The notes under the pieces: generated by a model
What the model was told of the DNA's origin: nothing
Databases searched by the model: none
The model's input: the letters and a program-made list of their open reading frames with translations, nothing else
Origin: Paratinospora sagittata
Lineage: Eukaryota > Streptophyta > Magnoliopsida > Ranunculales > Menispermaceae
Length of the DNA: 64,000 nt
Assembly: GCA_035771175.1 (NCBI GenBank)
Contig: CM069601.1
Span: 6,399,001 to 6,463,000 of the forward strand
Reading direction: 5' to 3'
In this document: one piece after another, positions 9,554 to 20,799 of the stretch
Layout of the letters: each line of letters begins with the position of its first letter
Position numbering within the stretch: position 1 is the stretch's first letter
Program-made: the position numbers and the translations under genes

Positions 9554-12330
9554 TGTCATGACCCACGATACCTGACGTCATGACCGACACAAAATTCCGT
9601 GTATATCCTTCCTCGATATACACGACATCCCGATAAGCCTTCTAATACACATCATAATCCTAAATACACAACAATAAACACATATGGACATAATCAAATA
9701 ATATTACATTCCCAAAATGTAAGCCATAATTTTTTTTTCTAAGTCCACAATGATCAAAAGTACAAAATAATACTTAACAATGATTACAACCCATCTAAGT
9801 GTTAAGTATACGTATTAGGTGTTACATAGTACAATTTATCAAAATAAATGCGGAAAAGTACTAACACCTACATCAACCAAAGTTCTAAAAATGCTCCGCA
9901 GCTAAGCCTTTCCCTTCCCTTTCCTATCCGATCCTGAAAAGATAATAGTGAGGGGTGAGTTACAGCAAGCCTAGTGAATGTTTTCTACAAGTGGCCACAT
10001 ACATGTGCTTTATGTAAAACATTGCAAGATTCATTAAAACAGTTTAAACGACTGGAATGTAAACGGGGTTACATACATGTTCAATATAAGACCTCATGTC
10101 ATATCAAGACAATGCATATCACTTATGACATGTTCATGCACCTAAACACCTCCTAGGTAAGAATTGATTCAAGAACATGAGTGCGAGAGACCCATGCCTG
10201 AATGACCTTTTACCCGTATTCTAATAGAAATTCCAAGGGCACGTCACCGATTTACTATTTATTCCGAACCCTATTTCAGGTTTAGACAAACTACGGCTGC
10301 GCCTACCCTTGAAACCCTCTGCAAGGTCCACAATCGGGGATCCCACTAGACTTACGAAATTTCTCGAAGGAAACCCTAACTTGGAGACTCATCCCAAATT
10401 GTTTTTCCAACTAACTATGATCAAATAATTTTCATGAGATATCAAATCATGCATACCGTAATAATTAAGCATTTAAAACATTTCTATAATAGAATGCCAC
10501 ACATAGAAGACACAAGTAAAGAAACACTCACAATTGATTGGCTAAGTCTAGCCAATCCCATTTTCAATCTAAGAAAGTACTAGAAGATCCACAAATCACT
10601 TCGAGTACTTCAATCACCAATTTGCCTACGTGGCTTACTCAAACCAACCAAGGTCCCTACTTATAGCACATGGTCCATACAATACTAAAGATGAACCAAA
10701 GTATGCTAATAACCATGTTCAAACCTAATTCTATAGTCAATTTGAGATTCTAGCATGGTCATAGTCATGAGTCAACCCATATTGCTCAATTCAACCACAT
10801 AATCATCAAATTAGACTACACCTAACCCAAATTGAATGCCATAGGTTGATTCCCATGATCCCAAATACTATAATACAAAGCATTCAATCATATTAAGGGT
10901 TAATTAGACTATTCCTAAAGTCAATTACATCAATGACTAAGTTCAAGTCAAAATCCCCAATTTGGCAATACATAACCTAAGACCAAATTGAACTAAGTCA
11001 TACCAAATTAACATAGGTTCAAACATTCTAAACCTATGAATCTACTCAAATGAGGTCCAATTAGATGATTCCCAAGTCAATTTGGTCAATTGACTTGGTT
11101 TAGGTCAAAAGCCCTACTTTGGGCAAAATTTTCAATTTACATACAAAATCCCCAAATTGCACGGGAATGTCAATTTACATGGCCTAAGCCAAAATCACCC
11201 TACAATTAGGTTCCCCTTATTCAAGATCAGTAATTTAGAGTGTCATACATCCATAATTACTCATCAATTTCATACAATTCATAAGAAATTTCAATAGAAA
11301 ACCCTAGGTCAAAACATTAGTTTTAGGTCAAGTCTATAAAACCCCTTCAATTTCTTGTTAGAAATTGGGGGTTTCACCTTTATAGTACTCCCCATACACT
11401 CTAGGTCAACATATATTAATTTCAAGACCTAATTCCAACTTTGATTTTCCACGGGATTCAATATAACCCTAGGTCGAAAAAATCAGTTCCATGCTTGTAA
11501 GAGAATGATAAAAGGAAGAAAAACGGGAATGAAATGGTTACCTTGATGATCCTTGAGCAAGAATCTACCCAAAAACCTCCTTTTTCCCTTCTTTTTCTCT
11601 TCACCTCTTCTTTTTCTCTTCTCCTATTCTTTTCCCTTTCTCCAAGCTCTCTAGCACTCTTGAAGGTGGAAGAATGAGCAAGTGTGAAAAAATCTCGTTT
11701 TGGTTTGTATTTATAGAAAAATTTGGGCCCATAACTCAAAATACACTTAAACAAAAGGAACAATTTGTTTCTGCAGCAGTTACTTCCACTTAGATACTCA
11801 ATTTTATGCAAATGACTCATTACTTTATCATCGTTACAGCTCAAAAGTTTTATGAGTCCGTTACCAACATACTGATAAAATATCAGCTCAATCCAATGGT
11901 GGGATTGCGAGATCCAACCGTTTGATCAAAACTGCGTAAGAAAATCCGTAAATCCAAAAATAGTGTTTGAAGCTTTATAACTCACAATAGACAACTCTGA
12001 TTAAGATCTTCATTGTTCATAATGAATATCTATTAGAGAAGAATAAGCGGACAAAATTTTAGCTTAATCGGACCACGGATTTAGGAGATCAAGCTATTAA
12101 TGTAATCGATGACAGAAATTTCTTACTCCATGGAGCGAGCTCCACTTATCCAAAACACCGTTTTCGACACCTTTCGACGTCGAACGGGTCTCCGATCATT
12201 CCGAAACTTCATGTAAAGGCACTCGAACCAACACGCATCGAGCATCATATACGTATACGTACACGTTTACGAGTACTATATGGGTACTCTATGAGTCAAA
12301 ATGACGCCATCCTAAGGTACGAGCGTTACA
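9554..12330 (-). repeat. Solo LTR A (2,777 bp), inserted backwards in element 2
   Basis: Read on the minus strand it starts TGTAACGCTCG (12,330) and ends GTCATGACA (9,554). Flanking 5-mers are atttc (9,549-9,553) and attcc (12,331-12,335), a target-site duplication with one mismatch. Taking it out joins the 3' UTR of element 2 to its polypurine tract. It is the same family as LTR B, in the opposite direction. A minus-strand TATA box (ctataaatac, about 11,702-11,717) and pyrimidine-rich leader remain. The 128-codon minus-strand frame at 11,458-11,844 lies within this LTR and is not a gene. Confidence 0.85.
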
Positions 12331-12335
12331 ATTCC

Positions 12336-12351
12336 TTAAGTTGGGGAGAAT
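12336..12351 (+). other. Polypurine tract, element 2
   Basis: ttaagttggggagaat stands directly before the LTR start TGTAACCCCC at 12,352, as expected for a chromovirus 3' end. This, rather than the sequence at 9,554, shows where the 3' LTR of element 2 begins. Confidence 0.75.
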
Positions 12352-13364
12352 TGTAACCCCCGTACCTTAGGATGACGTCATTTTGACCTGTAGAGTACCC
12401 GTATACGTATGCATATACATATTTGATGCTCGACGCGTGTTGGTTCGATTGTCTTTGCATGTTTTTAAGTTGCTTAATGTGTGTGTGTAAAGTTTCGGAA
12501 TGATCGGAGACCCGTTCGACGTCAAAACATGTCAAAAACGGTGTTTTGGATCAGTGGAGCTCGCTCCATAGAGGGAAAAAATTTTGTCACCGATTACATA
12601 AAATGGCTTAATCTCCTAGATCCGTTGTCCGATTGAGCTGAAAGTTTGTCAGCTTATTCTTCTCTGATAGATCTTCATTATGAATGGTGAAGATCTTGAT
12701 CGGTGTTGTCTACTATGAGATATAAAACTTCAAACACTGTTTCTCAGATTTGCCAATTTTCTTGCGTAGTTTTGATCAAACAGTTGGATCTCACAATACC
12801 ACCGTTGGATTAAGCTAAAAGTTTACCAGAAGGTTGGTAACGGACGCATAAATATTTAGATCGGTTTAGATGTTAAATTGGTGAGTAATTTTTAAGAACT
12901 TGATTACTTAAGTGAGAGTAATTACAGCAGAAAAATCTATTTTTTGGCATTTTTTCATGTGGGCCCATAACCCATAGGTCATGAGATCGGATAGGAAGGG
13001 GAAAGGGAAAGCTTAGCTGTTGAGCGTTTTCGGTACCTTTGTGATGTAGGTGTTAGTACGTTTATTTGTATTTTGATAAATTGTACTAAATAACGCCTAA
13101 TGTTTATACTTAACATTTAGATGAGTTTGTATTTGTGGTTAGGTATAATTTTGTACTTTTGAACATTATGGACTTTGAGTAATTTTCTGGTTGTCATTTT
13201 GGGTATGTATTATATTGATGATCTTATTTATGTCCGTGTGTTTGAGGTTGTTTTTGGGATTGTGGTATGTGGTTAGAAGGCTTATCGGGACGCCGTGTAT
13301 ATCGATGAAGAATATACCTGGGGTTTCGTGCCGGTCATGACTTCACAGATAGTGGGTCGTGACA
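12352..13364 (+). repeat. LTR B: internally deleted 3' LTR of element 2 (1,013 bp)
   Basis: Starts TGTAACCCCCG and ends GGGTCGTGACA. It matches LTR A along both ends but lacks about 1.76 kb in the middle; the break lies near 12,965-12,985, where gggcccataac runs into sequence from the far end of the LTR. The missing part contains the TATA box and R region seen in LTR A. Confidence 0.82.
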
Positions 13365-14300
13365 CATTCAATTTACTACAATTATCAACATTCATGCCAT
13401 AACATTAATTATGCCTTATCATGGGGTCAGGCCAACAAATAGACCTAACCCATAACATAGCCAATATAAACCAAATATGGCATGAATAAACCCAATTCAT
13501 GTCCAATTACACATAATCCACCACAATTTATATAGTTCAAACCAATTGAACCAAAAATCCCAATTTAGATAAAATCTCTACAATGAGATTTAGGGCCAAA
13601 TGAACTAATCCATGTATTCTACTCCATGAAAACTCAATTTAACATTATGTATCATACGAATGTGCCAACATATTCAACATAGTTTACATGCATGTTATTT
13701 GAACAAAGCTTAGGTCATTTCTATGAGATCACATGAAATTTTCAAATAAAAATTGGGGCAAATGTTCCCAACATGCATAAAAACATCCTAGAAACCCAAT
13801 TTATACATATGCATCTCAGTTTTGTGGGTTTCCATTGAAATCTAACATTAAGCTTACTCAAAACCAAGGTGAAATGCTTTGAAAACACCCTTTGAGCGTG
13901 ATTTAGGTTCAAAGGTTTCCATTTCCACCATTTCCAACCTTAAAACATCAAAACCCAAATTTGGGTTCTCCCAAATCCAAAATTCATGGTGTGTTTTACA
14001 CCATTTGAAAGCTAAAAAGAAACAAGATTAAAAATGTTATCTTAGAAGAAAAATGGAAGGATCATTACCTTGGAGCAAAACCTTCAAATCCCTAGCTCCA
14101 TCTCTTTCTTCCCTTCTTTTTTTTTTTTTTTTCTTCTTTTCTCTTCTCTTTCTTCTTCTTTTCTCTGAAGAGTGCGTGGAGAGAGGGAGACGGATAAATG
14201 AGATTTGTTATGACTTGTATTCCATGATTGTTAAAAGTTTCATGGTGTTGGCCTTGACGAAAGATTAACCTGAGTGGTCAATGATTGTTAGAAGTTTCGT
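13365..14300 (-). repeat. Gypsy-type LTR remnant, minus strand
   Basis: The sequence around 14,040-14,190 (ggatcattaccttggagca, then a pyrimidine-rich run) resembles the leader part of LTR A, read on the minus strand. The rest is A/T/C-rich like LTR interiors. I cannot fix either end. The 71-codon plus-strand frame at 14,053 is a by-product of the pyrimidine run. Confidence 0.45.
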
Positions 14301-14306
14301 GGTGAC

Positions 14307-14463
14307 ACAATATAATTAGCCAACTTATATTGAAAAAAAAAAAAAGTTTTCTAAGCTTAGATCTACAGCGTGGTTGCTATGGAGCCGATAAAATAAAAGC
14401 TTGAAAAACTTAAATAAACTTAAAATATTCTCTTTTTCAATATAATTAGTTGGCTAATTAAAT
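14307..14463. mobile_element. Small foldback / MITE-like inverted repeat
   Basis: Arms of about 30 bp: caatataattagccaac...ttgaaaaa at 14,307-14,338 and its near-complement tttttcaatataa...gttggctaat at 14,434-14,463. Length and AT-richness fit a MITE. No target-site duplication was identified. Confidence 0.45.
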
Positions 14464-14943
14464 TATACATATAATGTTTGTTACAAAGAATCCACTATCA
14501 ATTGACAAACGGCATAAGTGGGCAAGCTTTCATCAAATTACATAATTATTTATTTTCACTTTAAGATTAGTTTAATTGCAACAAACTTAAAATATAGTCT
14601 TTTTTCTTTTAAGAAAACTTAAAATATAGTCATGACGCCTGACTTTATTAAATAAGCAATACATACCAATTTCTCAATAAAAATATTTTTTAAAAAAAAA
14701 TATATTTTATTACATTAGATATCGATGTCATATTTGGATGTTGATATTTAATACATTTAAATATTTTAAAAATATACATATATTATAACATCTTTAATAT
14801 TTAGTAGAGGTTTGGCGCCGGTGTTCAATTTGACATCTAGAATATCTTTAATATTACTCTTTTTATAATGGTATGTTCACAAATCCAATACAAAAAGTTT
14901 GCAAGCTAATCATCATCGCCGCTTATGAAAAAAAAAAAAAAAG
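14464..14943. other. AT-rich sequence without a recognised feature
   Basis: Long A/T runs and no recognisable coding, LTR or RNA feature. If the gene at 15.0-15.2 kb is spliced, its intron and a possible second exon (minus strand, near 14,910) would lie at the right edge of this stretch. Confidence 0.4.
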
Positions 14944-15216
14944 TTAAGAATGCAAAGCCCGTGTGTATACAAAACAAATAATTTTAATTTGATTTGAAAT
15001 TTTTATATTTGAGTTCGTATGGTGACGTACCAATGGTCCAAAAGCAGCCAGTCCCACTTGCTTATATGACGGGCCCGTCGCAGGAAGAAGCCAAGTTGGT
15101 ACAGGTGTACCGGATTGTGACGCATGTGGTACACTCAGTACATTAGATGCTTTCGAGTCCACAAAACGACATAACAACACTGCAAGCATTAATAAAGCGC
15201 AGAAACAGTTTGTCAT
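14944..15216 (-). CDS. Possible small secreted protein (90 codons unspliced; alternatively a 62-codon first exon)
   Basis: The ATG at 15,216 opens a frame with a clear signal-peptide-like start: MTNC, a hydrophobic core CALLMLAVLL, and a plausible cleavage site after DSKA (residue 23). The mature part is Pro/Ser/Gly-rich (GTPVPTWLLPATGPSYKQVG), without cysteines. After residue 62 the minus strand has a strong plant splice-donor word, CCATTG|GTACGT (exon end 15,031). Read through, the frame ends at codon 90. The stretch is GC-richer than its surroundings, and a TATA-like word (cttatattaa, 15,406-15,415) lies about 190 bp upstream. I do not recognise the family; it does not match CLE, CEP or IDA peptide motifs. 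A truncated gene is equally possible. Confidence 0.35.
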   Translation of the reverse strand: MTNCFCALLMLAVLLCRFVDSKASNVLSVPHASQSGTPVPTWLLPATGPSYKQVGLAAFGPLVRHHTNSNIKISNQIKIICFVYTRALHS

Positions 15217-15438
15217 TTACCGAACAACGACGAAGATTCCTTGAGTTCCCGCTTTGATATGGTGTACGCGCGTGAGGAAGCTGTTTCCTGTCGGTGCGCC
15301 GTATCTGCTCCTGATTTTACCTGGGCACTGGGCCCCGTTTTGTAGTGCGTGCTATCGTGAGGTGGCAAAGCTTGCTGGTCTTGTTAACTGAGCCGTGGCA
15401 CAGCGTTAATATAAGAGAGAAAAATGGCGGATGTTTTG

Positions 15439-16445
15439 TTAAAAGGTAATGCGACGAGTATATACATTTTTTATATATATTTTTAACATTATAAATAAAA
15501 GTGATTGGATTGTCTCAAATCACGTAATAATACATTATATCACGTAATTACACATGATAAGAGGTATTGTTACGTAATTCTAGATAATTTAATTACTTTT
15601 ACTTATAATAAAAAAAATGTGTGTCAAAAAAGTATGTCAACTAATTATTTTCTTTTGTTAAATATAATAAAATATAACTACAATTATAATTATACATATA
15701 TATATATATTAAATTAAATTATTTATTGCACAAATTAGAATGTGTAAAATGTTGAACAATATTGCTCTTCATTTAATAGACTAGATGAGTCCACAGGTTA
15801 AATGGCGAAGTCACATGCACTATGCAAGGTCTCACTTAAAAACCATTTTTTTAGAGCAGCAGGCTTGCGATTGTTCACTGTTTAGAGTTACTTAGAACAA
15901 GACTTGTCTAATATAGATTAGGTGAAATGCTAGCCAAATTAAAGACGTATATCGAGGCTAGAGTTTAACTTAATATCTTTAAAAAAAAAAATTTTGTCTC
16001 ACACTAGTGCTCATAGTGTATGACAATTCTCTTTAAGAATACAATGATTTTTTCTTGTGATAGTAACACTTCAAATCACAAGAACTTTGAACTAATAATT
16101 AGTCAATATTGTCTCTTAAACAAAATGAAAATATTGAGAAAAAACATGTAACAATGAAAGAAGAAGAAATTCAACGAATGTTGATTTTTCTATTAAAAGG
16201 TAATGCGACGAGTATATACATTTTTTATATATATTTTTAACATTATAAATAAAAGTGATTGGATTGTCTCAAATCACGTAATAATACATTATATCACGTA
16301 ATTACACATGATAAGAGGTGTTGTTACGTAATTCTAGATAATTTAATTACTTTTACTTATAATAAAAAAAATGTGTGTCAAAAAAGTATGTCAACTAATT
16401 ATTTTCTTTTGTTAAATATAATAAAATATAACTACAATTATAATT

Positions 16446-16541
<96 letters not shown>

Positions 16542-17018
16542 TTGAATTATTTATTGCACAAATTAGAATGTGTAAAATGTTGAACTATATTGTTCTTCAT
16601 TTAATAGACTAGATGAGTCCACAGGTTAAATGGTGAAGTCACATGCACTATGCAAGGTCTCACTTAAAAACCATTTTTTTAGAGCAGCAGGCTTGCGATT
16701 GTTCACTGTTTAGAGTTACTTAGAGCAAGACTTGTCTAATATAGATTAGGTCAAATGCTAGCCAAATTAAAGACGTATATCGAGGCTAGAGTTTAACTTA
16801 ATATCTTTAAAAAAAAAAATTTGTCTCACACTAGTGCTCATAGTGTATGACAATTCTCTTTAAGAATACAATGATTTTTTCTTGTGATAGTAACACTTCA
16901 AATCACAAGAACTTTGAACTAATAATTAGTCAATATTGTCTCTTAAACAAAATGAAAATATTGAGAAAAAACATGTAACAATGAAAGAAGAAGAAATTCA
17001 ACGAATGTTGATTTTTCT
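15439..17018. repeat. Tandem duplication, 754-bp unit (two copies)
   Basis: Unit 1 is 15,439-16,192 and unit 2 is 16,193-17,018. They match almost base for base from ttaaaaggtaatgcg to gttgatttttct, with only scattered substitutions. Unit 2 is longer because its TA microsatellite expanded. No open frame is convincing in either. The unit is directly head-to-tail with no spacer, so this is a segmental tandem duplication rather than an LTR pair around an internal region. Confidence 0.9.
16448..16537. repeat. (TA)n microsatellite, about 90 bp
   Basis: Starts with catacatacata and continues as pure TA. The matching position in unit 1 (about 15,692-15,709) has only some 18 bp, so the expansion followed the 754-bp duplication. 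Confidence 0.9.
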
Positions 17019-17044
17019 GTCCACAACAAAGGTTTGGAGGCCAT

Positions 17045-17055
17045 TTTACACCAAT

Positions 17056-17090
<35 letters not shown>

Positions 17091-18695
17091 TTGGGTATTA
17101 TAACCAACAATTTACATGACCAAAATGAACAAAAGAATCAAAATAACCCAAGTTCTATCTGCTCACATGATCTAGGGTTTGCCTTCCCTTTTGGATCTAA
17201 ACTTGAGAAAATAAAAAGAAGGGGTGAGCTTCAACTAGCTCAGTGAAATATTTTCACAATTATAACCATAGATGCATTTATAAAAACATGTATGTCATAG
17301 GAGAACCATTGACAAATACAAGTTCATCAATTAAAGTTAACATACATGGATCAAACTAAATCATGTAAATCATGCATAAGATTTTCCATAAAACATGCGA
17401 ACGCTTCAACCGAAGTCAAATCTAGATAATTATGCCTATATTTTTTCCTATTTGGCACTATAGGGAATGACCATAACAGAATATCTATTACCAACCCTTC
17501 TACCCTTACATTCTTCACAAAGGAATGTCCAAGCCACAATGTACTAATTCACGTAACACCGGCGAAACTTTTCCCCGAAGAACAAATAAATTAATAGAAT
17601 GGGAATCCACGCTCCTAGGTATTCAATTCAAAATACCCCAAGGCAACTCAAATGTCCAAAACCATTTTCATGAACACAAATATTATGCACATATATCATA
17701 ATTGCATACATTTTAACAATTCAAGTATATATGTAAAATGCCATAAATGGAGAATAAAGTGAGAAATACTCACCACCAATCCAAAAGTCAACAACTCACG
17801 CTATTAAATTCCCAATTGATTAATCCTTATCTCAATGACCTAAAATAAGCATAATTCACACATCTTGATCAAATTTAAGTCTACACACATATATATTATA
17901 TAAACCCAATTAAAATCTTAAACTCCCTTCATCCAATTCTCAACTCACATTCCTATTAATACAACTCTAAACACATCAAAACCACCAAGAATTGAATTAA
18001 AAGCAATAAGTACGCTTTCAATAATCTAGGGTTTCCATCAAAACCCACATGCATGTTCAATTGCCAAATTACAACATTACTTCAGCAATTTCCATAGAAT
18101 TCATCATCAAAACAAGTAAAAATACTCCCAATCATGGAAATCCAACTCAAAATTACATGGTTAGGGTTTTCAATTTCGAAACCTTATTCAAGCACATGCA
18201 TGACACCCATAATATATTCTCTAGCTAGAAATCATCAAGAGAAACAATTATTTGTAGAAATTGGGCAAAATCCATACCTTTATACCTTTGCTTGGCCCAC
18301 GATTTTGTATTAAAAAAAATTGCCCTGACGTGAGGTACACGCTTTTCCCCAGAGGGAGTGTGCTTCTCATCCTTTCCCAAGAAAACACACTCTCAGTCAT
18401 CACTCTGAGGAGCACACTGCTTACTACAGAAGCGCGCTGCTCTGAGGCCTTTTAAAATCCTGGCTTTCGGCCAACGTATAGAGCGCACTTCTCCTGCCCC
18501 TTTCCAGAATTTTAACACTTAATTATTTCTCACTTCAACCCATATACTTCTACAATGTATTAATTAAGAAAATCACACATATATACCCATATACGAACAA
18601 AATACATATAAAATACACATCAAATACATACACAAGCATCTAGAGTCGGGCAATTTACGTTATCATGACGTCATGTGAGAATTTGGGTCGTTACA
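17045..18695 (-). repeat. Gypsy-type LTR I (about 1.65 kb), inserted in a LINE
   Basis: On the minus strand it starts TGTAACGACCC at 18,695, interrupting the RNase H domain of a LINE. The far end is near 17,045 (ttacacc, possibly a decayed TGTCACACC). The flanks ccatg (right) and ccatt (left) could be a target-site duplication with one mismatch. It contains the polyadenylation-side words typical of chromovirus LTRs, the palindrome TGACGTCA 22 bp from its start (18,666-18,673) and GC-rich gcgcgct words at 18,340-18,490. No internal region or polypurine tract is attached, so it is probably a solo LTR. Confidence 0.7.
17057..17088. repeat. Homopolymer of 32 C
   Basis: Thirty-two uninterrupted C (G on the minus strand) close to the end of LTR I. 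Runs this long are rare in plant DNA and are also prone to sequencing or assembly error. Confidence 0.9.
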
Positions 18696-19508
18696 CCATG
18701 CACCCAGTAAGTTTGCATTGGAATCCCAAAGAATCACACCTATGCGTCTTTTGAACTCAGAATAGGACCCATCAATGTTAAGCTTGATCACCCCCACCCT
18801 AGGAGGGCTCCAGGAAACCAAGAGGGGAGGGCGATGGGACACTCCACATTGAATATGCCATGATTGGAAGAGGTGAGTGGGGGAAGCTGAAAGATGATCG
18901 ACCTGCACCACCGGAGCAAGATCACAATTGACCTCCTTTTTAATGTAATTGATAATGCATGCAATGCTCCTTGACTTCATATGGAATTACCTCAAGTTTC
19001 TCTCCCACAATATATGATACATGGAGGCGGCAAGGGCCCTCTTGGCAATCATACTAGCCACAAAATCTCTCACAAAATAGTGTCTAATTCACCCCACAAA
19101 GTGTTTCCAGTCACATACACCTCCAATAACATGAAGTAGTCTTGGGCTATGCCTTTCCACACTAAGCAAGCAAAAGCGCACTCAAAGAATAGGTGATCTT
19201 AACAGGCACTCATCAGCAATATTCAAACCGAATCTTCGAAGCGAGAAGCAGTGACCAAAATGTTCCAACACACCTTCCAAAGAAGAAGAATGTGTCGAGG
19301 TATATAGCCTTTATACCTAACCATATCTGCCCAATCAACCTTGGGGGCAGCGGAGCAAATTAAGTTCCATGCAGACTTGGACGAGAAACACCCACTAGGA
19401 TTAGGCTTCCAAATAATCATATCAAGAGAATTGTGGGAAATACAGTCATCAGGGTGAATCCTCATTCAAACCGAGGGTAATGTGGTGTTACTAGGGTGAA
19501 AAGTCCAC
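18696..19508 (-). pseudogene. LINE (L1-like) ORF2 C-terminus: zinc-binding RT tail and RNase H
   Basis: On the minus strand, DMIIWKPNPSGCFSSKSAWNLI and VRYKGYIPRHILLLWKVCWN (19,223-19,420) match the zf-RVT region found after plant LINE reverse transcriptases. Downstream, SWSPPRVGVIKLNIDGSYS and GVILWDSNANLLGAWC (18,700-18,850) are the start of the plant LINE-type RNase H. LTR I cuts the RNase H at 18,695 and copia LTR D cuts the other side at 19,514. Stops and frameshifts make it a relic. Confidence 0.8.
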
Positions 19509-20562
19509 CCATTTGTTGGACACCCAAGAGAGGGGTGAATTAGTTGTTTTGGCCAATTTAATCAATTTTAAATCTATCTTATGATATTCTTAAATTAATT
19601 GAGGCATTTGTTCAAATAGATCATGTGCAAAGATAAATACAAAAATTAAATGCCAGGACACAAGATTTGTACGTGGTTCGAAAATCCACTTTCCTACCTC
19701 TATGCCTATAGAGAACCTCTCTAGGATTCCACTATCTCGGATTCACTTCAAGGGTGTAAATCAAACCGTTACAAATGCCTTTTTACAAGTTCAAGGCGAA
19801 CATATCCTTTTATCGGGCTAAAGATGAACCACTTCACCCTTTTCAAGAGAAAGGGTGAAACTAAACTTTTGAATCCAACCTAGGAATCCGTAGTGAACCA
19901 CAATCACTTGGCTTGGCTTGTTTCAACTTGAAATAACCCAAAACACTAAGAACAAAAATTACAATTATAAAGTTTGTTTTGTTTGAATAGAATAATTACA
20001 ATGAAGCTCATATAATTCAATACAAGATATAAAAAAATGAAGCTTAAAGATAGATAAATCTTACAACCATATATCTTTTTTTGAACCCATATTGCTCATT
20101 TGAATGTTGTTCAAAAACTTGAATGATTGATGCGAGAAATGGAGCTCTAAAATCATCAAAATGATTTTTGCATTCAAATGCTCTCTCTAGGTGTTTTGAA
20201 AATGAGAAGAGATGGAAGATGAAGTTCAAAGGCTCATTCTCTCATTTTCTCACAAAAACACTTGGACTTGAGGAGATTCTTAGATTGAAAAATTAAACAC
20301 TCATTTTTCCTCAAAGATCAAAAAACTTTCATTTCCAAATCTTGGGGAAATTTGAATTTCTAAAACAAAGAGAGTGTGTAGGGAGAGAGAGGGAGAGAAA
20401 TGATTTTAAGGATGCTTTAAATACTTTCTCTAATTTGAAAACCCTAGTCCTAGATGAAAGGTTGAAATTGAAAGATTAGAAGTGAAAAAGGTGAAATCAA
20501 TGGCCTATAATGTAAGATCAAAAAGTGAATTTTCATACCCCCAAAAAGCAGAAAAACAGTGG

Positions 20563-20657
20563 GGAGTGCGCTCCATGTGGAAGGAGTGCGCTCCTTGAAA
20601 GGTAAAATTGGGGGGACCACATAGGGAGCGCGCTCCATGCCTGAAGGAGCGCGCTAC
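20563..20657. promoter_or_regulatory. Two pairs of GGAGYGCGCTCC-like palindromes in LTR D
   Basis: ggagtgcgctcc at 20,563 and 20,583, then ggagcgcgctcc at 20,625 and ggagcgcgctac at 20,646. Members of a pair start 20-21 bp apart, about two helical turns. A third pair of the type ggagtgagctcc, again 20 bp apart, is at 24,149 and 24,169, in the part of LTR D beyond LTR C. Confidence 0.65.
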
Positions 20658-20799
20658 TCAAGCCTAGATGGACAATTTTTTTATTTTTTCTTCCCGTTTG
20701 GTTACCCGACCTATCTATTATCTCAAAAAATCCCATGATGAATATTTTGATGATTGCAAACCATATTTTTGCTAAACTAATCTTTATCTTAAGTGTGTT

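Larger units (their letters stand above)
7643..13364 (+). mobile_element. Gypsy element 2 (Tekay/Del-like), 3' half, hosting two insertions
   Basis: The part seen here starts inside RNase H and runs through integrase and chromodomain to a stop at 9,513-9,515, a short 3' UTR, a polypurine tract (12,336-12,351) and a 3' LTR (12,352-13,364). Two insertions break it: element 1 upstream at 7,642 and a reversed solo LTR at 9,554-12,330. The left part of element 2 must lie beyond the window, to the left of element 1. Confidence 0.8.

Noticed and set aside
11458..11844. 128-codon minus-strand frame as a gene
   Set aside because: It lies wholly in LTR A, over the TATA box and pyrimidine-rich leader, and is Lys/Arg/Glu-rich only because of that leader.
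9554..13364. Large palindrome from a chromosomal inverted duplication
   Set aside because: The two halves are LTRs with their own TG...CA ends and a target duplication around only one of them, so a reversed LTR insertion explains it.
16259..16540. 93-codon frame through (TA)n
   Set aside because: Tyr-Ile repeats from a microsatellite; unit 1 of the duplication has only a shorter version and neither resembles a protein.
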